Assembly: GCA_946567425.1 (NCBI GenBank)
Contig: CAMNXF010000003.1
Span: 62,001 to 126,000 of the forward strand
Origin: an uncultured Clostridia bacterium
GTDB lineage: Bacteria; Bacillota; Clostridia; Oscillospirales; Ruminococcaceae
DNA length: 64,000 bases
Reading direction: 5' to 3'
The translations under genes were made by a program, and so were the position numbers. Numbering within the stretch: the stretch's first letter is position 1; each line of letters opens with the position of its first letter. Of the stretch, positions 6,756 to 16,436 are shown piece after piece. Below the pieces are notes generated by a model. That model searched no databases. It was not told the DNA's origin and saw only the letters and a program-made list of their open reading frames with translations.

Positions 6756-8695
6756 ACTATTCTCCCGAAATATTTCTCGATCTGTTTTTTGGATATCTGA
6801 GTCATTACGGGTCGTCCGTGCGGACAAAATCGGATATTGTTATCCTTCAAAACTATGTTCGCGAGATAGGCAAGTTCGGACACGTCCTGATTTTCGTTGG
6901 CGCGTATGCTCGCCTTGCACGCCATTGTGTGCAGTACGTCGTCAAACATCACACCCTCGACATTGTCGTTTCCCCGAACCAGAACTTCGGCAATACTTTG
7001 CAGCAGCTCCTCGGGGTCGGCACCCTCGAGCGACTGCGGCATTCCCGCGACAAGAACCTTGCCGTCCTCGGCGAATTTCAGTAGTATGCCCGTGTTTTCA
7101 AGGCGCTCCTTGAAGCTGCTCACCGCTTCGTATTCCTCGGCGGAAAGCATGACCACGCGCGGCTCTATCAGGAGCTGCCCATGGATATTCACACCCTTTT
7201 TGAAGCGCTCGAAGTTTATGCGCTCGTGCGCAGCATGCTTGTCAATAAGTATAAGGCTCTCGCCGCTCTCGCAAAGAATATACGTCTTGAACAATTCACC
7301 GATAACGCGGATATTTTCAAGCGGTGTTTCGTCCTCGGCAGGAGCTTGCAGCGCGGTCTGAACCTCTTGAACGGTCTCTTCGCGCTTCTCGAACGACTTG
7401 CTTGACAAGAACGCGAACCCCGGCAGCTCCTCCTGAATCTTTTCCTCGGAAATATTCGGCTTTAATTCGCTCCGCATAAGCGGCGGCAGCGCCTCGGGAA
7501 GGACCTCCTGTTCGGCGGGCTGCGCGTCCTCGGGTTTTGGGAACTCGAACGGCACAACTTTGCGGTAGAAGTTCTCGGGGTCGGGTTTCTTCTCGAGAAC
7601 CGTGACATTTCCCGACGGTATTGTCACGGTGCAAGCAGGCTCTTCCGCGTTTTCGGGCGGACTTTCGGGAGCGGAAACGCTCGGCAATTCTATCTCGCGG
7701 CTCCGGTCGTAGCCGAGCAGACCGTTCTTCACCGAGAAATAGATAGCGTCGAACACCGACTTTTCGTTCGAGAAGCGCACCTCGGTTTTCGCGGGGGAAA
7801 TATTCGCGTCAAGCAGCGCGGGGTCGAGGTTCACGCAGAGCACACAGGACGGGAATTTGCCTACCATTATGCTGTTGCGGAATGCCTCCTCGAGCGCCGC
7901 GCAGCAGAGCGGACTTTTCACGCTACGACCGTTCACGAAAAAGTGCTGCATTGTACGGTTCGCCCTCGTAAACAGCGGCGAGCAGACGTATCCTGTCACG
8001 CCGACATCGCAGTAAACGTTGTCGACCGGTATCATTCCCGCTGCGAACTGCTTGCCGAACACCGCGTAAATGGCGCTGTAATACTCGCCGTCGCCCGACG
8101 TAAGCATGGTCTGCTTGCCGTCGCGGATAAATCGAAACGAGATGTTAGGGTGAGACAGTGCTAACTTTTCGATAACGTTCGCGCAATAATTTCCCTCGGT
8201 CACGTCCTTTTTGAGAAATTTCAGGCGCGCGGGCGTGTTGTAGAACAGGTCGCGTATTATTACCGTCGTGCCGTCCGCGCAGCCTATCCTGTCGTATTCC
8301 GACGGGGTCACGCCCTCTATCTTGTAGGACGTTCCGAGCTTATCCACGGGGCGCTTGCTTATCGCCTCTATCCGCGAGACCGCCGCCACGGAAGCCAGTG
8401 CCTCGCCGCGGAAGCCGAGCGTGTTGATGTTTTCAAGGTCGTCCTGCGTGTACACCTTGCTCGTCGCGTGGCGCAGGAACGCGAGCGGCATATCCTCGTA
8501 GGAGATGCCGCAGCCGTCGTCCGTAACGCGCATATATGCGATACCGCCGCGCTTTATTTCCACGGAAATATTCCGCGCGCCCGCATCTATCGCGTTCTCC
8601 GCAAGCTCCTTTATCACCGACGACGGGCGCTCTATCACCTCGCCCGCCGCAATTAACTCATATACGCTTTTGTCAAGCTGATTTATTTTAGGCAT
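6752..8695 (-). CDS. mutL: DNA mismatch repair protein MutL
   Basis: 647 residues, normal length. The N-terminal GHKL ATPase carries ELAENAIDAGA (about 30-40), DDGCGI and GFRGEALASV. After a variable Pro/Glu-rich linker (about 340-450) comes the C-terminal dimerisation/endonuclease domain with DKHAAHERINFE, ACKASIRANE and FCPHGRPVM. This is the metal-binding nicking endonuclease set of MutL proteins from species without MutH; the usual Gln in DQHA is Lys here. MutL acts downstream of MutS, whose gene ends three bases before this start region. The 3' end is coupled to the araC-type gene. Confidence 0.98.
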   Translation of the reverse strand: MPKINQLDKSVYELIAAGEVIERPSSVIKELAENAIDAGARNISVEIKRGGIAYMRVTDDGCGISYEDMPLAFLRHATSKVYTQDDLENINTLGFRGEALASVAAVSRIEAISKRPVDKLGTSYKIEGVTPSEYDRIGCADGTTVIIRDLFYNTPARLKFLKKDVTEGNYCANVIEKLALSHPNISFRFIRDGKQTMLTSGDGEYYSAIYAVFGKQFAAGMIPVDNVYCDVGVTGYVCSPLFTRANRTMQHFFVNGRSVKSPLCCAALEEAFRNSIMVGKFPSCVLCVNLDPALLDANISPAKTEVRFSNEKSVFDAIYFSVKNGLLGYDRSREIELPSVSAPESPPENAEEPACTVTIPSGNVTVLEKKPDPENFYRKVVPFEFPKPEDAQPAEQEVLPEALPPLMRSELKPNISEEKIQEELPGFAFLSSKSFEKREETVQEVQTALQAPAEDETPLENIRVIGELFKTYILCESGESLILIDKHAAHERINFERFKKGVNIHGQLLIEPRVVMLSAEEYEAVSSFKERLENTGILLKFAEDGKVLVAGMPQSLEGADPEELLQSIAEVLVRGNDNVEGVMFDDVLHTMACKASIRANENQDVSELAYLANIVLKDNNIRFCPHGRPVMTQISKKQIEKYFGRIV

Positions 8696-8698
8696 TGT

Positions 8699-11314
8699 TT
8701 ATTCCAAACTTTCCTTTAGCTCCTTGACGAACATCAGCGCGTCCATGGGGCTCATTGTGTTTATGTCTGCCGCGCGAAGCCTTGCTATGGCATTTTGTTC
8801 ATTTACAGCAGAAAAGCTGAACTGTTCATCCTTGTTACGCTCGATAGCCTCCGCCAAGCGCACCTTGCCGCTCACCTCGAGATCCTTCAGCTCCTCCTTG
8901 GCGCGTTCTATCACCTTGTTCGGCAAGCCCGCGAGCTTTGCGACCTCAATGCCGTAGCTGTCGTCCGTGCCGCCGGGAACTATCTTGTGCAGAAACTTGA
9001 TGTCGTCGCCGCGCTTCGACACCGCGACGCTGAAATTTCTCACGCCCTTGTAGTCCTTTTCCATGGTGATAAGCTCGTGGTAGTGCGTCGCGAAAAGCGT
9101 CTTGCAGCCTATCTTCTGCGAGATATGCTCGGCTACCGACTTCGCTATCGAGATGCCGTCGAACGTCGAAGTGCCGCGACCTATCTCGTCAAGTATGACA
9201 AGGCTGTTCTTGGTCGCATTTTTGAGGATATCAGCGACCTCGTTCATCTCGACCATGAACGTTGACTGCCCTGCCGTGAGGTCGTCGGACGCTCCCACAC
9301 GCGTGAAAATCTTGTCGACCACGCCTATTCTCGCGTACCGCGCGGGAACGAAGCAGCCCATCTGCGCCATAAGCACGATTATCGCGGTCTGCCGCATAAA
9401 CGTCGATTTGCCCGACATATTCGGTCCCGTGATAACAAGCAGCCTGTTGTCGGACTTGTCGAGATAAACGTCGTTGGGCGTGAACGGGTGGTCGAGCAGT
9501 ATCTTCTCGACAACGGGGTGACGGCCGTCCTTTATGTCGATAACACCCTCCATTGTGATCTCCGGCTTGACGAAATTATTTTCCAACGACACCTGCGCGA
9601 ACGAGCACAGCGCATCGACTGCCGAAACAGCGGCGGCGGTTGTCTGTATCAGCTCCAGCTTTGTCGCGATGAACTCCCGTATCTCGCTGAACACCGCCTG
9701 TTCGAGCGCGAGTATACGCTCGTTCGCACCGAGTATCTCGCCCTCCACCTTTTTCAGCTCGTCGGTAATGTACCTCTCGCCGTTCGTGAGCGTCTGCTTT
9801 CGGTGATAATGCGCGGGCACCTGTCCAACAAAGCTCTTCGATATTTCTATGTAATACCCGAAAACGCGGTTATATCCGACCTTGAGCGTGCGTATACCCG
9901 TTGCCTCGCGTTCGCGCTGCTCTATCTGCTGCAATATCTCCATGCTGCCGCCCGTTATCGCTCGCAGCCTGTCAATTTCCTCGTTAAAGCCGTCGCGGAT
10001 AACGCCGCCGTCCTTTACGTTCTGCGGCGGCTCGTCAACTATCGCGTTCCCGACAAGAGCCGCGATCTCCGAAAGCTCACTGATATTGCCGTTAAGCTCC
10101 GTGAGCAACTTGGCGTTTAGCACCGAAAGCTCCTTTTTCAGCAGCGGGAGCTTCTCGCACGTTTGCCCGAGCGCACGGATATCGCGCGGCGACGCGGATT
10201 TGTACATTACACGCGACATAAGCCGCTCAAGGTCGAACACGCCCTTGAGCGCCGCGCGCACGTCGCCGAGCGCCGCCGAATTTTTGGTGAGCTCCTCGAC
10301 TGCGTCCAGCCGCGCGAGTATCTTCGTATGCGAGACGAGCGGTCTGTCCGCCCAGCTTTGCAGCCGCCGTCTGCCGACCGCTGTGACGGTCTTGTCGAGC
10401 ACCCACAGCAGCGAGCCGCGCCGCTCATTCGAGCGCATTGTGTGCGTTATCTCGAGATTGCGCTGCGCCGCCAGACTGAGATCCATATACTCGCTGCCGC
10501 CCGTATGCGCGGAAATGCCAACAAAGCGCTTTACAGTCGCTTTCTGTGCGTCTCCGACATAGCGGAACAGTGCACACAGCGCTTTCTGCGCCATAGGCAT
10601 GGACGCTATCCCCAGCTCGGAAACGTCGCTCTTGTTCTCAAACTGCGCGGTTATTATGTTCAGGTCAGAGTTGTCGTACGTCATGTCGTCGACCAGTTCA
10701 CACGCGCATTTTTTCAGATTCTGCGAAACGAACTTGCTTACTTCCTTTAAATCGAGAAAGCTGCTGTTTATAAGCAGCTCAACGGGATTATACCGCGAAA
10801 GCTCGGCAATGACCTCCTGCTGACGGCTGCTGCCGCTCTTTTCAAAGACGTGCACCTCGCCCGTCGAGATATCCGCGAACGCCAGACCGACCACCCCGTT
10901 CTCCTCGCAGATCGAGGTGATGTAGTTGTTTCTGTCCTCGCTGAGCATCGATGCCTCGATGACCGTACCCGCCGTTACCAGACGGATAACGCCGCGCTCG
11001 ACCAAGCCCTTTGAGGCGTGAGGATCGGTGAGCTGTTCGCAGATAGCCACGCGGAAGCCCTTGTCGATAAGCCGCTTTATATACTGCTCCGCACTGTGGA
11101 ACGGCACGCCGCACATGGGCGAACCGGCGCGCGATGTCAGCGTAAGCTCCAGCTCGCGCGAGACCGTCACCGCGTCCTCGAAGAACATTTCATAAAAATC
11201 GCCCAAACGGAAAAACAGTATATACGTGCCGTATTTCTCCTTGATGTCAAGGTACTGCTTAAGCATGGGAGAGACCTTTTCCGCTTTTTCGGGCTTGTTC
11301 CCGTTATCCGACAC
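8699..11314 (-). CDS. mutS: DNA mismatch recognition protein MutS
   Basis: About 871 residues. The mismatch-binding domain carries the FYE motif in RLGDFYEMFFEDA (about 40-50), followed by connector, core (clamp) domains and the C-terminal ABC-type ATPase with Walker A TGPNMSGKSTFMRQ and DEIGRGTSTFDG. The C-terminus ends after the conserved LKELKESLE region. I place the start at GTG 11314, which has GAGGTG six bases upstream; another GTG at 11323 would overlap that ribosome site. It sits in the same transcript as mutL, miaB and the YlbF-type gene. Confidence 0.98.
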   Translation of the reverse strand: MSDNGNKPEKAEKVSPMLKQYLDIKEKYGTYILFFRLGDFYEMFFEDAVTVSRELELTLTSRAGSPMCGVPFHSAEQYIKRLIDKGFRVAICEQLTDPHASKGLVERGVIRLVTAGTVIEASMLSEDRNNYITSICEENGVVGLAFADISTGEVHVFEKSGSSRQQEVIAELSRYNPVELLINSSFLDLKEVSKFVSQNLKKCACELVDDMTYDNSDLNIITAQFENKSDVSELGIASMPMAQKALCALFRYVGDAQKATVKRFVGISAHTGGSEYMDLSLAAQRNLEITHTMRSNERRGSLLWVLDKTVTAVGRRRLQSWADRPLVSHTKILARLDAVEELTKNSAALGDVRAALKGVFDLERLMSRVMYKSASPRDIRALGQTCEKLPLLKKELSVLNAKLLTELNGNISELSEIAALVGNAIVDEPPQNVKDGGVIRDGFNEEIDRLRAITGGSMEILQQIEQREREATGIRTLKVGYNRVFGYYIEISKSFVGQVPAHYHRKQTLTNGERYITDELKKVEGEILGANERILALEQAVFSEIREFIATKLELIQTTAAAVSAVDALCSFAQVSLENNFVKPEITMEGVIDIKDGRHPVVEKILLDHPFTPNDVYLDKSDNRLLVITGPNMSGKSTFMRQTAIIVLMAQMGCFVPARYARIGVVDKIFTRVGASDDLTAGQSTFMVEMNEVADILKNATKNSLVILDEIGRGTSTFDGISIAKSVAEHISQKIGCKTLFATHYHELITMEKDYKGVRNFSVAVSKRGDDIKFLHKIVPGGTDDSYGIEVAKLAGLPNKVIERAKEELKDLEVSGKVRLAEAIERNKDEQFSFSAVNEQNAIARLRAADINTMSPMDALMFVKELKESLE

Positions 11315-11348
11315 TTCACTCACCTCACAAACTGAACTTTAAACGAAG

Positions 11349-11768
11349 TCAGCCGCAGCCGCCGCACGTAGAGCAGCTCCCCGAACACTCTGCCGCGGGC
11401 GGCTCGCTCGGACAGGTCGCGGGATCAGCGCCCTCCACCGAGTAGGTGAGTATCGTGTTGATCTCGCTCATCAGCTTATCCATTCCCTGCTTCGCCATTG
11501 TGAACGCCGCCATATTCTCGTTGGACATAACCGCGTCGTATGCCGAATGCATTTTTACGGTAAGCTCCTTTATCTTTTCGTCGTTCTTCTCGCCCTCGGG
11601 CTTGTCCGACTCCATCGCCAAATTTTGTCTGATGAGGTTGAACTCGCCGATAAGGTTCTGAAGCCCCTCGTCCGCGTCATTCGCGTTCTTCGTATTGATA
11701 TACTCGATATATCTTTCGTCCGCCTGTACTACCTTTCCAAGCTCTCTTGCTGCTTCGATAACAGTCAT
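11349..11768 (-). CDS. YlbF/YmcA-family regulator
   Basis: 139 residues, nearly all helical: MTVIEAARELGKVVQADERYIEY at the start, a charged central region, and the AYDAVMSNENMAAFTMAKQGMDKLMSEIN segment typical of YlbF/YmcA proteins. In Bacillus these proteins form the Y-complex that works with RNase Y in mRNA maturation and affects biofilm and competence. The tail here is unusual: a Cys-rich end (CSGSCSTCGGCG) that could bind an Fe-S cluster; B. subtilis YlbF and YmcA are reported to carry clusters. It lies between miaB and mutS, which is a common location. ATG 11768 has AAGGAG nearby. Confidence 0.85.
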   Translation of the reverse strand: MTVIEAARELGKVVQADERYIEYINTKNANDADEGLQNLIGEFNLIRQNLAMESDKPEGEKNDEKIKELTVKMHSAYDAVMSNENMAAFTMAKQGMDKLMSEINTILTYSVEGADPATCPSEPPAAECSGSCSTCGGCG

Positions 11769-11779
11769 AACAATTCTCC

Positions 11780-13183
11780 TTACAAATTAACTATTTTTCC
11801 CGTGAGCGCCCATTGGTACGCTCTTTCTATCTTAACGTCGACGAATTTGCCGATAAGCTCCTTGTCTCCGCCAAAATCCACAATTACGTCCTGGGGTGTT
11901 TTTCCCGTGAGCAAGCTTGGGTCTGTACGACCCTCGCCCTCGCACAATACGCGGAGTGTCTGCCCGACGTACTTTTCGTACAGTCCGCGTCCGATTTCAC
12001 TTTGAACTGCCAGCAGCTCCCTGAACCACTCGCCCTTTTCCTCCGCGGAAACAGGGTCGGGCAATGCGGCGGCTTTCGTTCCCTTGCGCGGGCTGAAAAT
12101 GAACGTGTACAGCGAATCAAACTTTACCTCGCGTATCAGCGAGAGCGTTTCCTCAAAGTCCTCGCGTGTTTCCCCGGGAAATCCCACGATAATATCCGAG
12201 GTGAGCGCCGCGTCGGGTATCCGTTCGCGGATATACTCCACGATTTTCTGATAATCCCCGCGCGTGTAGTGCCTGTTCATCAGCTCCAGAACGCGGCTGC
12301 TCCCCGACTGCACGGGCAGATGAAAATGCCGCGTGACCTTTTCGCACTCGGCTACCGCGTCGATAAGCTCCCTTGTCGCGTCCTTGGGGTGGCTCGACAT
12401 ATAGCAGACGCGGAACTCGCCGTCTATCGCGTTCACCGCGCGAAGCAGCGAGGGAAAGTCCATGCCGAGCTCCTTGCCGTAGGAGTTAACGTTCTGCCCC
12501 AAAAGCAGCAGCTCCTTTGCGCCGTTTTGTACAGCCGTCCGCGCCTCGGCGAGAATGTCCTCCTTACTCCGCGAACGCTCCCGACCGCGAACGTAAGGCA
12601 CAATGCAGTAGGTGCAGAAATTGTTGCAGCCGTACATTATCGGAATGCTCGCCCTGAGTGCGCTCTCGCGGCGGATCGGCAAGCCCTCGGCGATAACGCC
12701 GTCGCCCTCGGGAACGTAAAACTCGCGCTTGCGCTCCGTAAGCTGCCTGTAAATCAACTCGGGCAGCGTATGCAGCGCATTCGTGCCGAACACCAGATCA
12801 ACGTGCGGAAAACTCCGCTTGATCTTCTCAACGATATGCTCCTGCTGCACCATACAGCCGCACACGCCGATTATTACGTTCGGGTTGCGGCGTTTTTCGT
12901 GCTTGAGCGCTCCGAGATTGCCGAACACCCTGTCCTCGGCGTTTTCGCGGACCGCGCAGGTGTTGAAGATGATGATATCCGCGCCCTCGGGCGAATCAGA
13001 AAATCCGCAGCCAATTTCGGCAAGCATACCCTTTATCTTCTCGCCGTCGCTGACGTTCTGCTGACAGCCGAACGTGTGAACGTGCGCCGTCGGCGGCGAC
13101 CCGCGCCGCGAGTTTATTTCCGCGCACTTAGCTGTAAATTCACGCTGTTTTGCCATTTCCCCGGCAGATATATTTTTTGTCAT
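11780..13183 (-). CDS. miaB: tRNA-2-methylthio-N6-dimethylallyladenosine synthase MiaB
   Basis: 467 residues. Domain order is the family standard: N-terminal UPF0004 domain with three cluster-binding cysteines (HVHTFGCQQNVSD, FNTCAVRENAEDRVFG, GVCGCMVQQ), the radical-SAM core with CNNFCTYC near residues 186-193, and a C-terminal TRAM domain (about 400-467). The enzyme adds a methylthio group at C2 of the i6A37 made by MiaA, whose gene is further along the same run. The start ATG has an AGAGG site. The intergenic gap to comF is 14 bases. Confidence 0.97.
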   Translation of the reverse strand: MTKNISAGEMAKQREFTAKCAEINSRRGSPPTAHVHTFGCQQNVSDGEKIKGMLAEIGCGFSDSPEGADIIIFNTCAVRENAEDRVFGNLGALKHEKRRNPNVIIGVCGCMVQQEHIVEKIKRSFPHVDLVFGTNALHTLPELIYRQLTERKREFYVPEGDGVIAEGLPIRRESALRASIPIMYGCNNFCTYCIVPYVRGRERSRSKEDILAEARTAVQNGAKELLLLGQNVNSYGKELGMDFPSLLRAVNAIDGEFRVCYMSSHPKDATRELIDAVAECEKVTRHFHLPVQSGSSRVLELMNRHYTRGDYQKIVEYIRERIPDAALTSDIIVGFPGETREDFEETLSLIREVKFDSLYTFIFSPRKGTKAAALPDPVSAEEKGEWFRELLAVQSEIGRGLYEKYVGQTLRVLCEGEGRTDPSLLTGKTPQDVIVDFGGDKELIGKFVDVKIERAYQWALTGKIVNL

Positions 13184-13197
13184 TTAAGCCTCTTGAA

Positions 13198-13935
13198 TTA
13201 TTTTATATTTTTTTGCCCCGAAAATACGGACCTTTTATGTATTCTGTACCGCGTACGATCGGCAGCGTGAGCGCAATTCGGCGTTTGGGCGAAAACAACC
13301 GCTTTTACGTCCGCAGCGCCCGAATCCCGCAGCATTTCCGCGACAGCCGAGAGCGTACTGCCCGTTGTGGTCACGTCGTCCACCAGCATTACGCGTTTGC
13401 CCTTGATAAGCTCGGGCTTGGCGACGAAAAAGCTGCGTTTTGCATTTTCGCGTCTGCCGCGCACATTGAGCGACTTCTGCTCCGTTTTGCCGCGAACCGC
13501 TCCCACGGCGTTCACCGACGGTATGCCCATACGCATTTCCAGCCGCTCCGAAATAATCTCCGCCGAGGAAAAGCCGCGCCTTAATATGCTCTTCCGTCCG
13601 CTCGGAACAGGCACGAACACATCAAACTCCGCGAACAGCTCGCGCAGTCTGCGGCTCATCATCACCGCGAACGCGTCGGCGGGGTAGATAAGTCCGCCGT
13701 ATTTCAGCATAAGCACCGCGTCTCTGGCGCGCCCCGTGTAAAAGCAGCACACGAATTTCTCCGAAATGTTCTCGGGCGGCGGCACTATCCCGTAAACGAA
13801 CGGCAGCCGCCTGTAACATTCATTACACCAGTAGTCCGCGCCGCTCATAACATCGCCGCAGAACGGACAGCGGTTAGGCGCTATCAGCGCTGCGAATCTG
13901 CGGTAGCGCTCATACGCCTTCAGCGAGCTAAACAA
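13198..13935 (-). CDS. ComF-family phosphoribosyltransferase-like protein
   Basis: 245 residues. The N-terminal zinc-binding segment (NRCPFCGDVMSGADYWCNEC, about 25-44) is followed by a type I phosphoribosyltransferase domain with the PRPP loop RVMLVDDVTTTGSTL (about 190-204). ComF proteins take part in DNA uptake in competent species, but homologues are present in many non-competent bacteria. The start is TTG 13935, with GGAGGATCATT directly ahead; it overlaps the recD2 stop by 8 bases, indicating coupled translation. Its link with a RecD-type helicase makes a role in processing DNA plausible. Confidence 0.9.
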   Translation of the reverse strand: MFSSLKAYERYRRFAALIAPNRCPFCGDVMSGADYWCNECYRRLPFVYGIVPPPENISEKFVCCFYTGRARDAVLMLKYGGLIYPADAFAVMMSRRLRELFAEFDVFVPVPSGRKSILRRGFSSAEIISERLEMRMGIPSVNAVGAVRGKTEQKSLNVRGRRENAKRSFFVAKPELIKGKRVMLVDDVTTTGSTLSAVAEMLRDSGAADVKAVVFAQTPNCAHAADRTRYRIHKRSVFSGQKNIK

Positions 13936-16126
13936 AATGATCCTCCAGCATTGGCTTTAAGCAAGTAAATCGCTCCGTGCGGCGGTCGTTGTACACCATT
14001 TCGCTTACCTTGTTCCTCGTTCCGATAACAATAAGCGTTTTCTTCGCGCGCGTTACCGCCGTATACAGCAGATTGCGGTAAGAGAGCCTGTCCATGCGGT
14101 TCGGCAGCGGCATTATCACTGCAGAGTATTCGCTGCCTTGGCTCTTGTGGACGGTTATCGCGTAGGCGTGCTCTATCTTTTTGAGCATATCGCCGTCGTA
14201 GACCGCCTTTCTGCCCTCGAAATCTATCTCGCAGCGCTGATTGAGCCTGTCCGTGTCGAGTATCTTCCCGATATCGCCGTTAAATATCCCGTGCGATTTC
14301 TCCGCGCCGCGCCGCCACTCGACATCGTAGTCATTCTTGGTCTGCATTATTTTGTCGCCATCGCGGAGCAACGTGTTGATGAAGTTCATCTCGCGCTTAG
14401 CCTTGGACGGCGGATTGAGCGCCAATTGCAGCTCCTTGTTGACCGCGCCCGTTCCGACAGTTCCCATTCTCGACAAACAAAGCACCTGAATATCGTCGAG
14501 CGGGTCGTAGCCGTAAGCCTTAGGCAGCCGCGTTCTGCAAAGCTCTATCACCAGCCGCAGAGTGTTTTCCTCACTATCTGAGGGCATAAAGAAAAAGTCG
14601 TTGTCTCGCACGTTAAGCTGCGGTATCTCGCCGTGAATAATGCTGTGCGCGTTCGTTACGATAAGGCTCTGCGCCGCCTGTCGGAATATCTCGGTAAGCT
14701 CGACCATGGGCACGCAGCCGCTATCAATAAGGTCGCGCAGGATATTCCCCGCGCCCACCGACGGCAACTGATTGCTGTCTCCCACCATAATGAGCCTTGT
14801 GCCGCCCTTGAGCGCTTTCAGCAGCGACGCGAACAGCATGGTGTCCACCATTGACATCTCGTCGATTATAACCGCGTCGCACACTAGCGGATTCTCCTCG
14901 TTTCGCCTGAACGAGCCGCGCGTTCCGTCCATTTCCAGCAGCCTGTGAATGGTCTGCGCCTGTGCTCCCGTAAGGTCCGCCATGCGCTTTGCGGCTCTTC
15001 CAGTCGGCGCGGCCAGCTTTATCCTCATTCGGCGCTTTTTGAACAGCTCAATAACAGCGTTGAGCGTAGTGGTCTTGCCCGTACCCGGTCCGCCCGTGAG
15101 AATAAAAACGCCGTTGTTCATGCAACCGTTTATCGCCTCGAGCTGCGTCTGCTCGTACTCTATCCCCTGTGCCTTGGCTATTCCCGCTATTTCGCTGCCG
15201 TAGTCCGTGTTTTCGTTCGCAGAACGCTTTATCATCTCCGAAACGCGCTCGGCTATGTAGGTCTCGGCAGCGAAATATTCCGCGAGATAAACGTAATTGC
15301 CGTCGTAAATATTCGACAGTACAATATCGCCTTGTATTTCGGCGAATTGCAGCGCCGCCGAGTAGAGCTTTTCGCCGATAAGGAGCTGCTGCGTCACCGT
15401 AAGCGACAGCTCGCTTTCGCGCATACAGCAGTTTCCCTCGTCGGCGTACTGTCTGAGCACCCAGATTATTGCCGCAAACGCTCTCTCCTCGCTGTCGGCG
15501 GGGAAATCCAGATCGCGCGCTATTCTCTCCGCGTCCGCAAAGCACAGGTCTATCCCGCTGCCGCAAAGACAGTACGGGTTATCCTTTACGGCACGGATAA
15601 GATCGGTGCTGTACATTTTCCACGCCGCCGTTATCACATACTGCGGCACGGAATATTTCGAGAAAAACGTCATCACCTTGCGCAAGCCTGTGATGTTGTG
15701 GAACTCCTGTCCGATAACGCGGGCTCGTTCGGGCGTGATGTTCTTGATAACGGAGAGCTGTCCCGGATCGTTTTCGAGAATTTCCAGCGTTCTTTCGCCG
15801 AAAGCGTCCACAATATGCTTCGCCGCCCCGGGACCCAAGCCCTTTATAACGCCCGAGCCGAGATACTTCCTGATAGCGTCCGCACCCTCTGGCAGCGAGC
15901 GCTCGAACATCACCACCTTGAACTGTCTGCCGTATTTCGCGTTGGAAACGTACTCGCCATAAAGCGTAAGCCGTTCGCCGTCGCGCACGTCGCCCATATT
16001 GCCCACGGCGGTGAGCAGCGAGCTGTCGACGTTCATATCCAGAACGATATAGCCCGACTCCTCGTTAAAGAACACTACATCCTCAACGTCGCCCGTCACG
16101 CATATCAGATTATCTTCATTGTCCAT
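13928..16126 (-). CDS. recD2: RecD2-type ATP-dependent 5'-3' DNA helicase
   Basis: 732 residues. An N-terminal OB-like domain (GDVEDVVFFNEESGYIVLDM), tandem helix-hairpin-helix motifs (LGSGVIKGLGPGAAKHIVDAFG), then a two-domain SF1B helicase: Walker A GGPGTGKTTTLNAV near residue 345, IIDEMSMVDT, VGDSNQLPSVGAGN, and the C-terminal AYAITVHKSQGSEYSAVIMP and LLYTAVTRAKK motifs. RecD2 acts without RecBC in replication fork and recombination processes. A GGTGAAATA ribosome site precedes the ATG. It is coupled to comF downstream. Confidence 0.95.
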   Translation of the reverse strand: MDNEDNLICVTGDVEDVVFFNEESGYIVLDMNVDSSLLTAVGNMGDVRDGERLTLYGEYVSNAKYGRQFKVVMFERSLPEGADAIRKYLGSGVIKGLGPGAAKHIVDAFGERTLEILENDPGQLSVIKNITPERARVIGQEFHNITGLRKVMTFFSKYSVPQYVITAAWKMYSTDLIRAVKDNPYCLCGSGIDLCFADAERIARDLDFPADSEERAFAAIIWVLRQYADEGNCCMRESELSLTVTQQLLIGEKLYSAALQFAEIQGDIVLSNIYDGNYVYLAEYFAAETYIAERVSEMIKRSANENTDYGSEIAGIAKAQGIEYEQTQLEAINGCMNNGVFILTGGPGTGKTTTLNAVIELFKKRRMRIKLAAPTGRAAKRMADLTGAQAQTIHRLLEMDGTRGSFRRNEENPLVCDAVIIDEMSMVDTMLFASLLKALKGGTRLIMVGDSNQLPSVGAGNILRDLIDSGCVPMVELTEIFRQAAQSLIVTNAHSIIHGEIPQLNVRDNDFFFMPSDSEENTLRLVIELCRTRLPKAYGYDPLDDIQVLCLSRMGTVGTGAVNKELQLALNPPSKAKREMNFINTLLRDGDKIMQTKNDYDVEWRRGAEKSHGIFNGDIGKILDTDRLNQRCEIDFEGRKAVYDGDMLKKIEHAYAITVHKSQGSEYSAVIMPLPNRMDRLSYRNLLYTAVTRAKKTLIVIGTRNKVSEMVYNDRRTERFTCLKPMLEDHFV

Positions 16127-16156
16127 TATTTCACCGACCCGTTTGCCGAATTTGTC

Positions 16157-16390
16157 TTACCGGCGTAATTTTTTAAGCTCGCCGTCTTTATCGTTGATCA
16201 CGTAAACCTTTCCGATATGCGGAGAACGTCTTGCCATATCCAGAAATTCCTCTATGTTCTCGTCGTCGCCGACGTATACGTCAAACTCCCTCGCAGCGCC
16301 GTCCAGCAGCGCCCTTGCCAACAGATGCAGCAGCATAGCCAGCCCGAAAATAGAGATAAACATCAGCGCAAAAACGTACAAAAACTGCAT
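16157..16390 (-). CDS. Small membrane protein, unknown function
   Basis: 77 residues. A hydrophobic segment at about 3-26 anchors it, followed by a soluble part with FDVYVGDDENIEEFLDMARRSP and KVYVINDKDGELKKLRR, a pattern seen in several uncharacterised small Firmicutes proteins. An excellent GGAGGATCTGT site precedes the ATG, and the gene fits between prmA and recD2 with short gaps, so I consider it real. Function unknown. Confidence 0.7.
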   Translation of the reverse strand: MQFLYVFALMFISIFGLAMLLHLLARALLDGAAREFDVYVGDDENIEEFLDMARRSPHIGKVYVINDKDGELKKLRR

Positions 16391-16436
16391 ACAGATCCTC
16401 CTCTCGGAGCATTATATGCCGTTTAAGCGGAAGTTG

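Noticed and set aside
11813..13270. Long open frame antisense to miaB (485 codons)
   Set aside because: The opposite frame is a complete MiaB; this frame has no family features.
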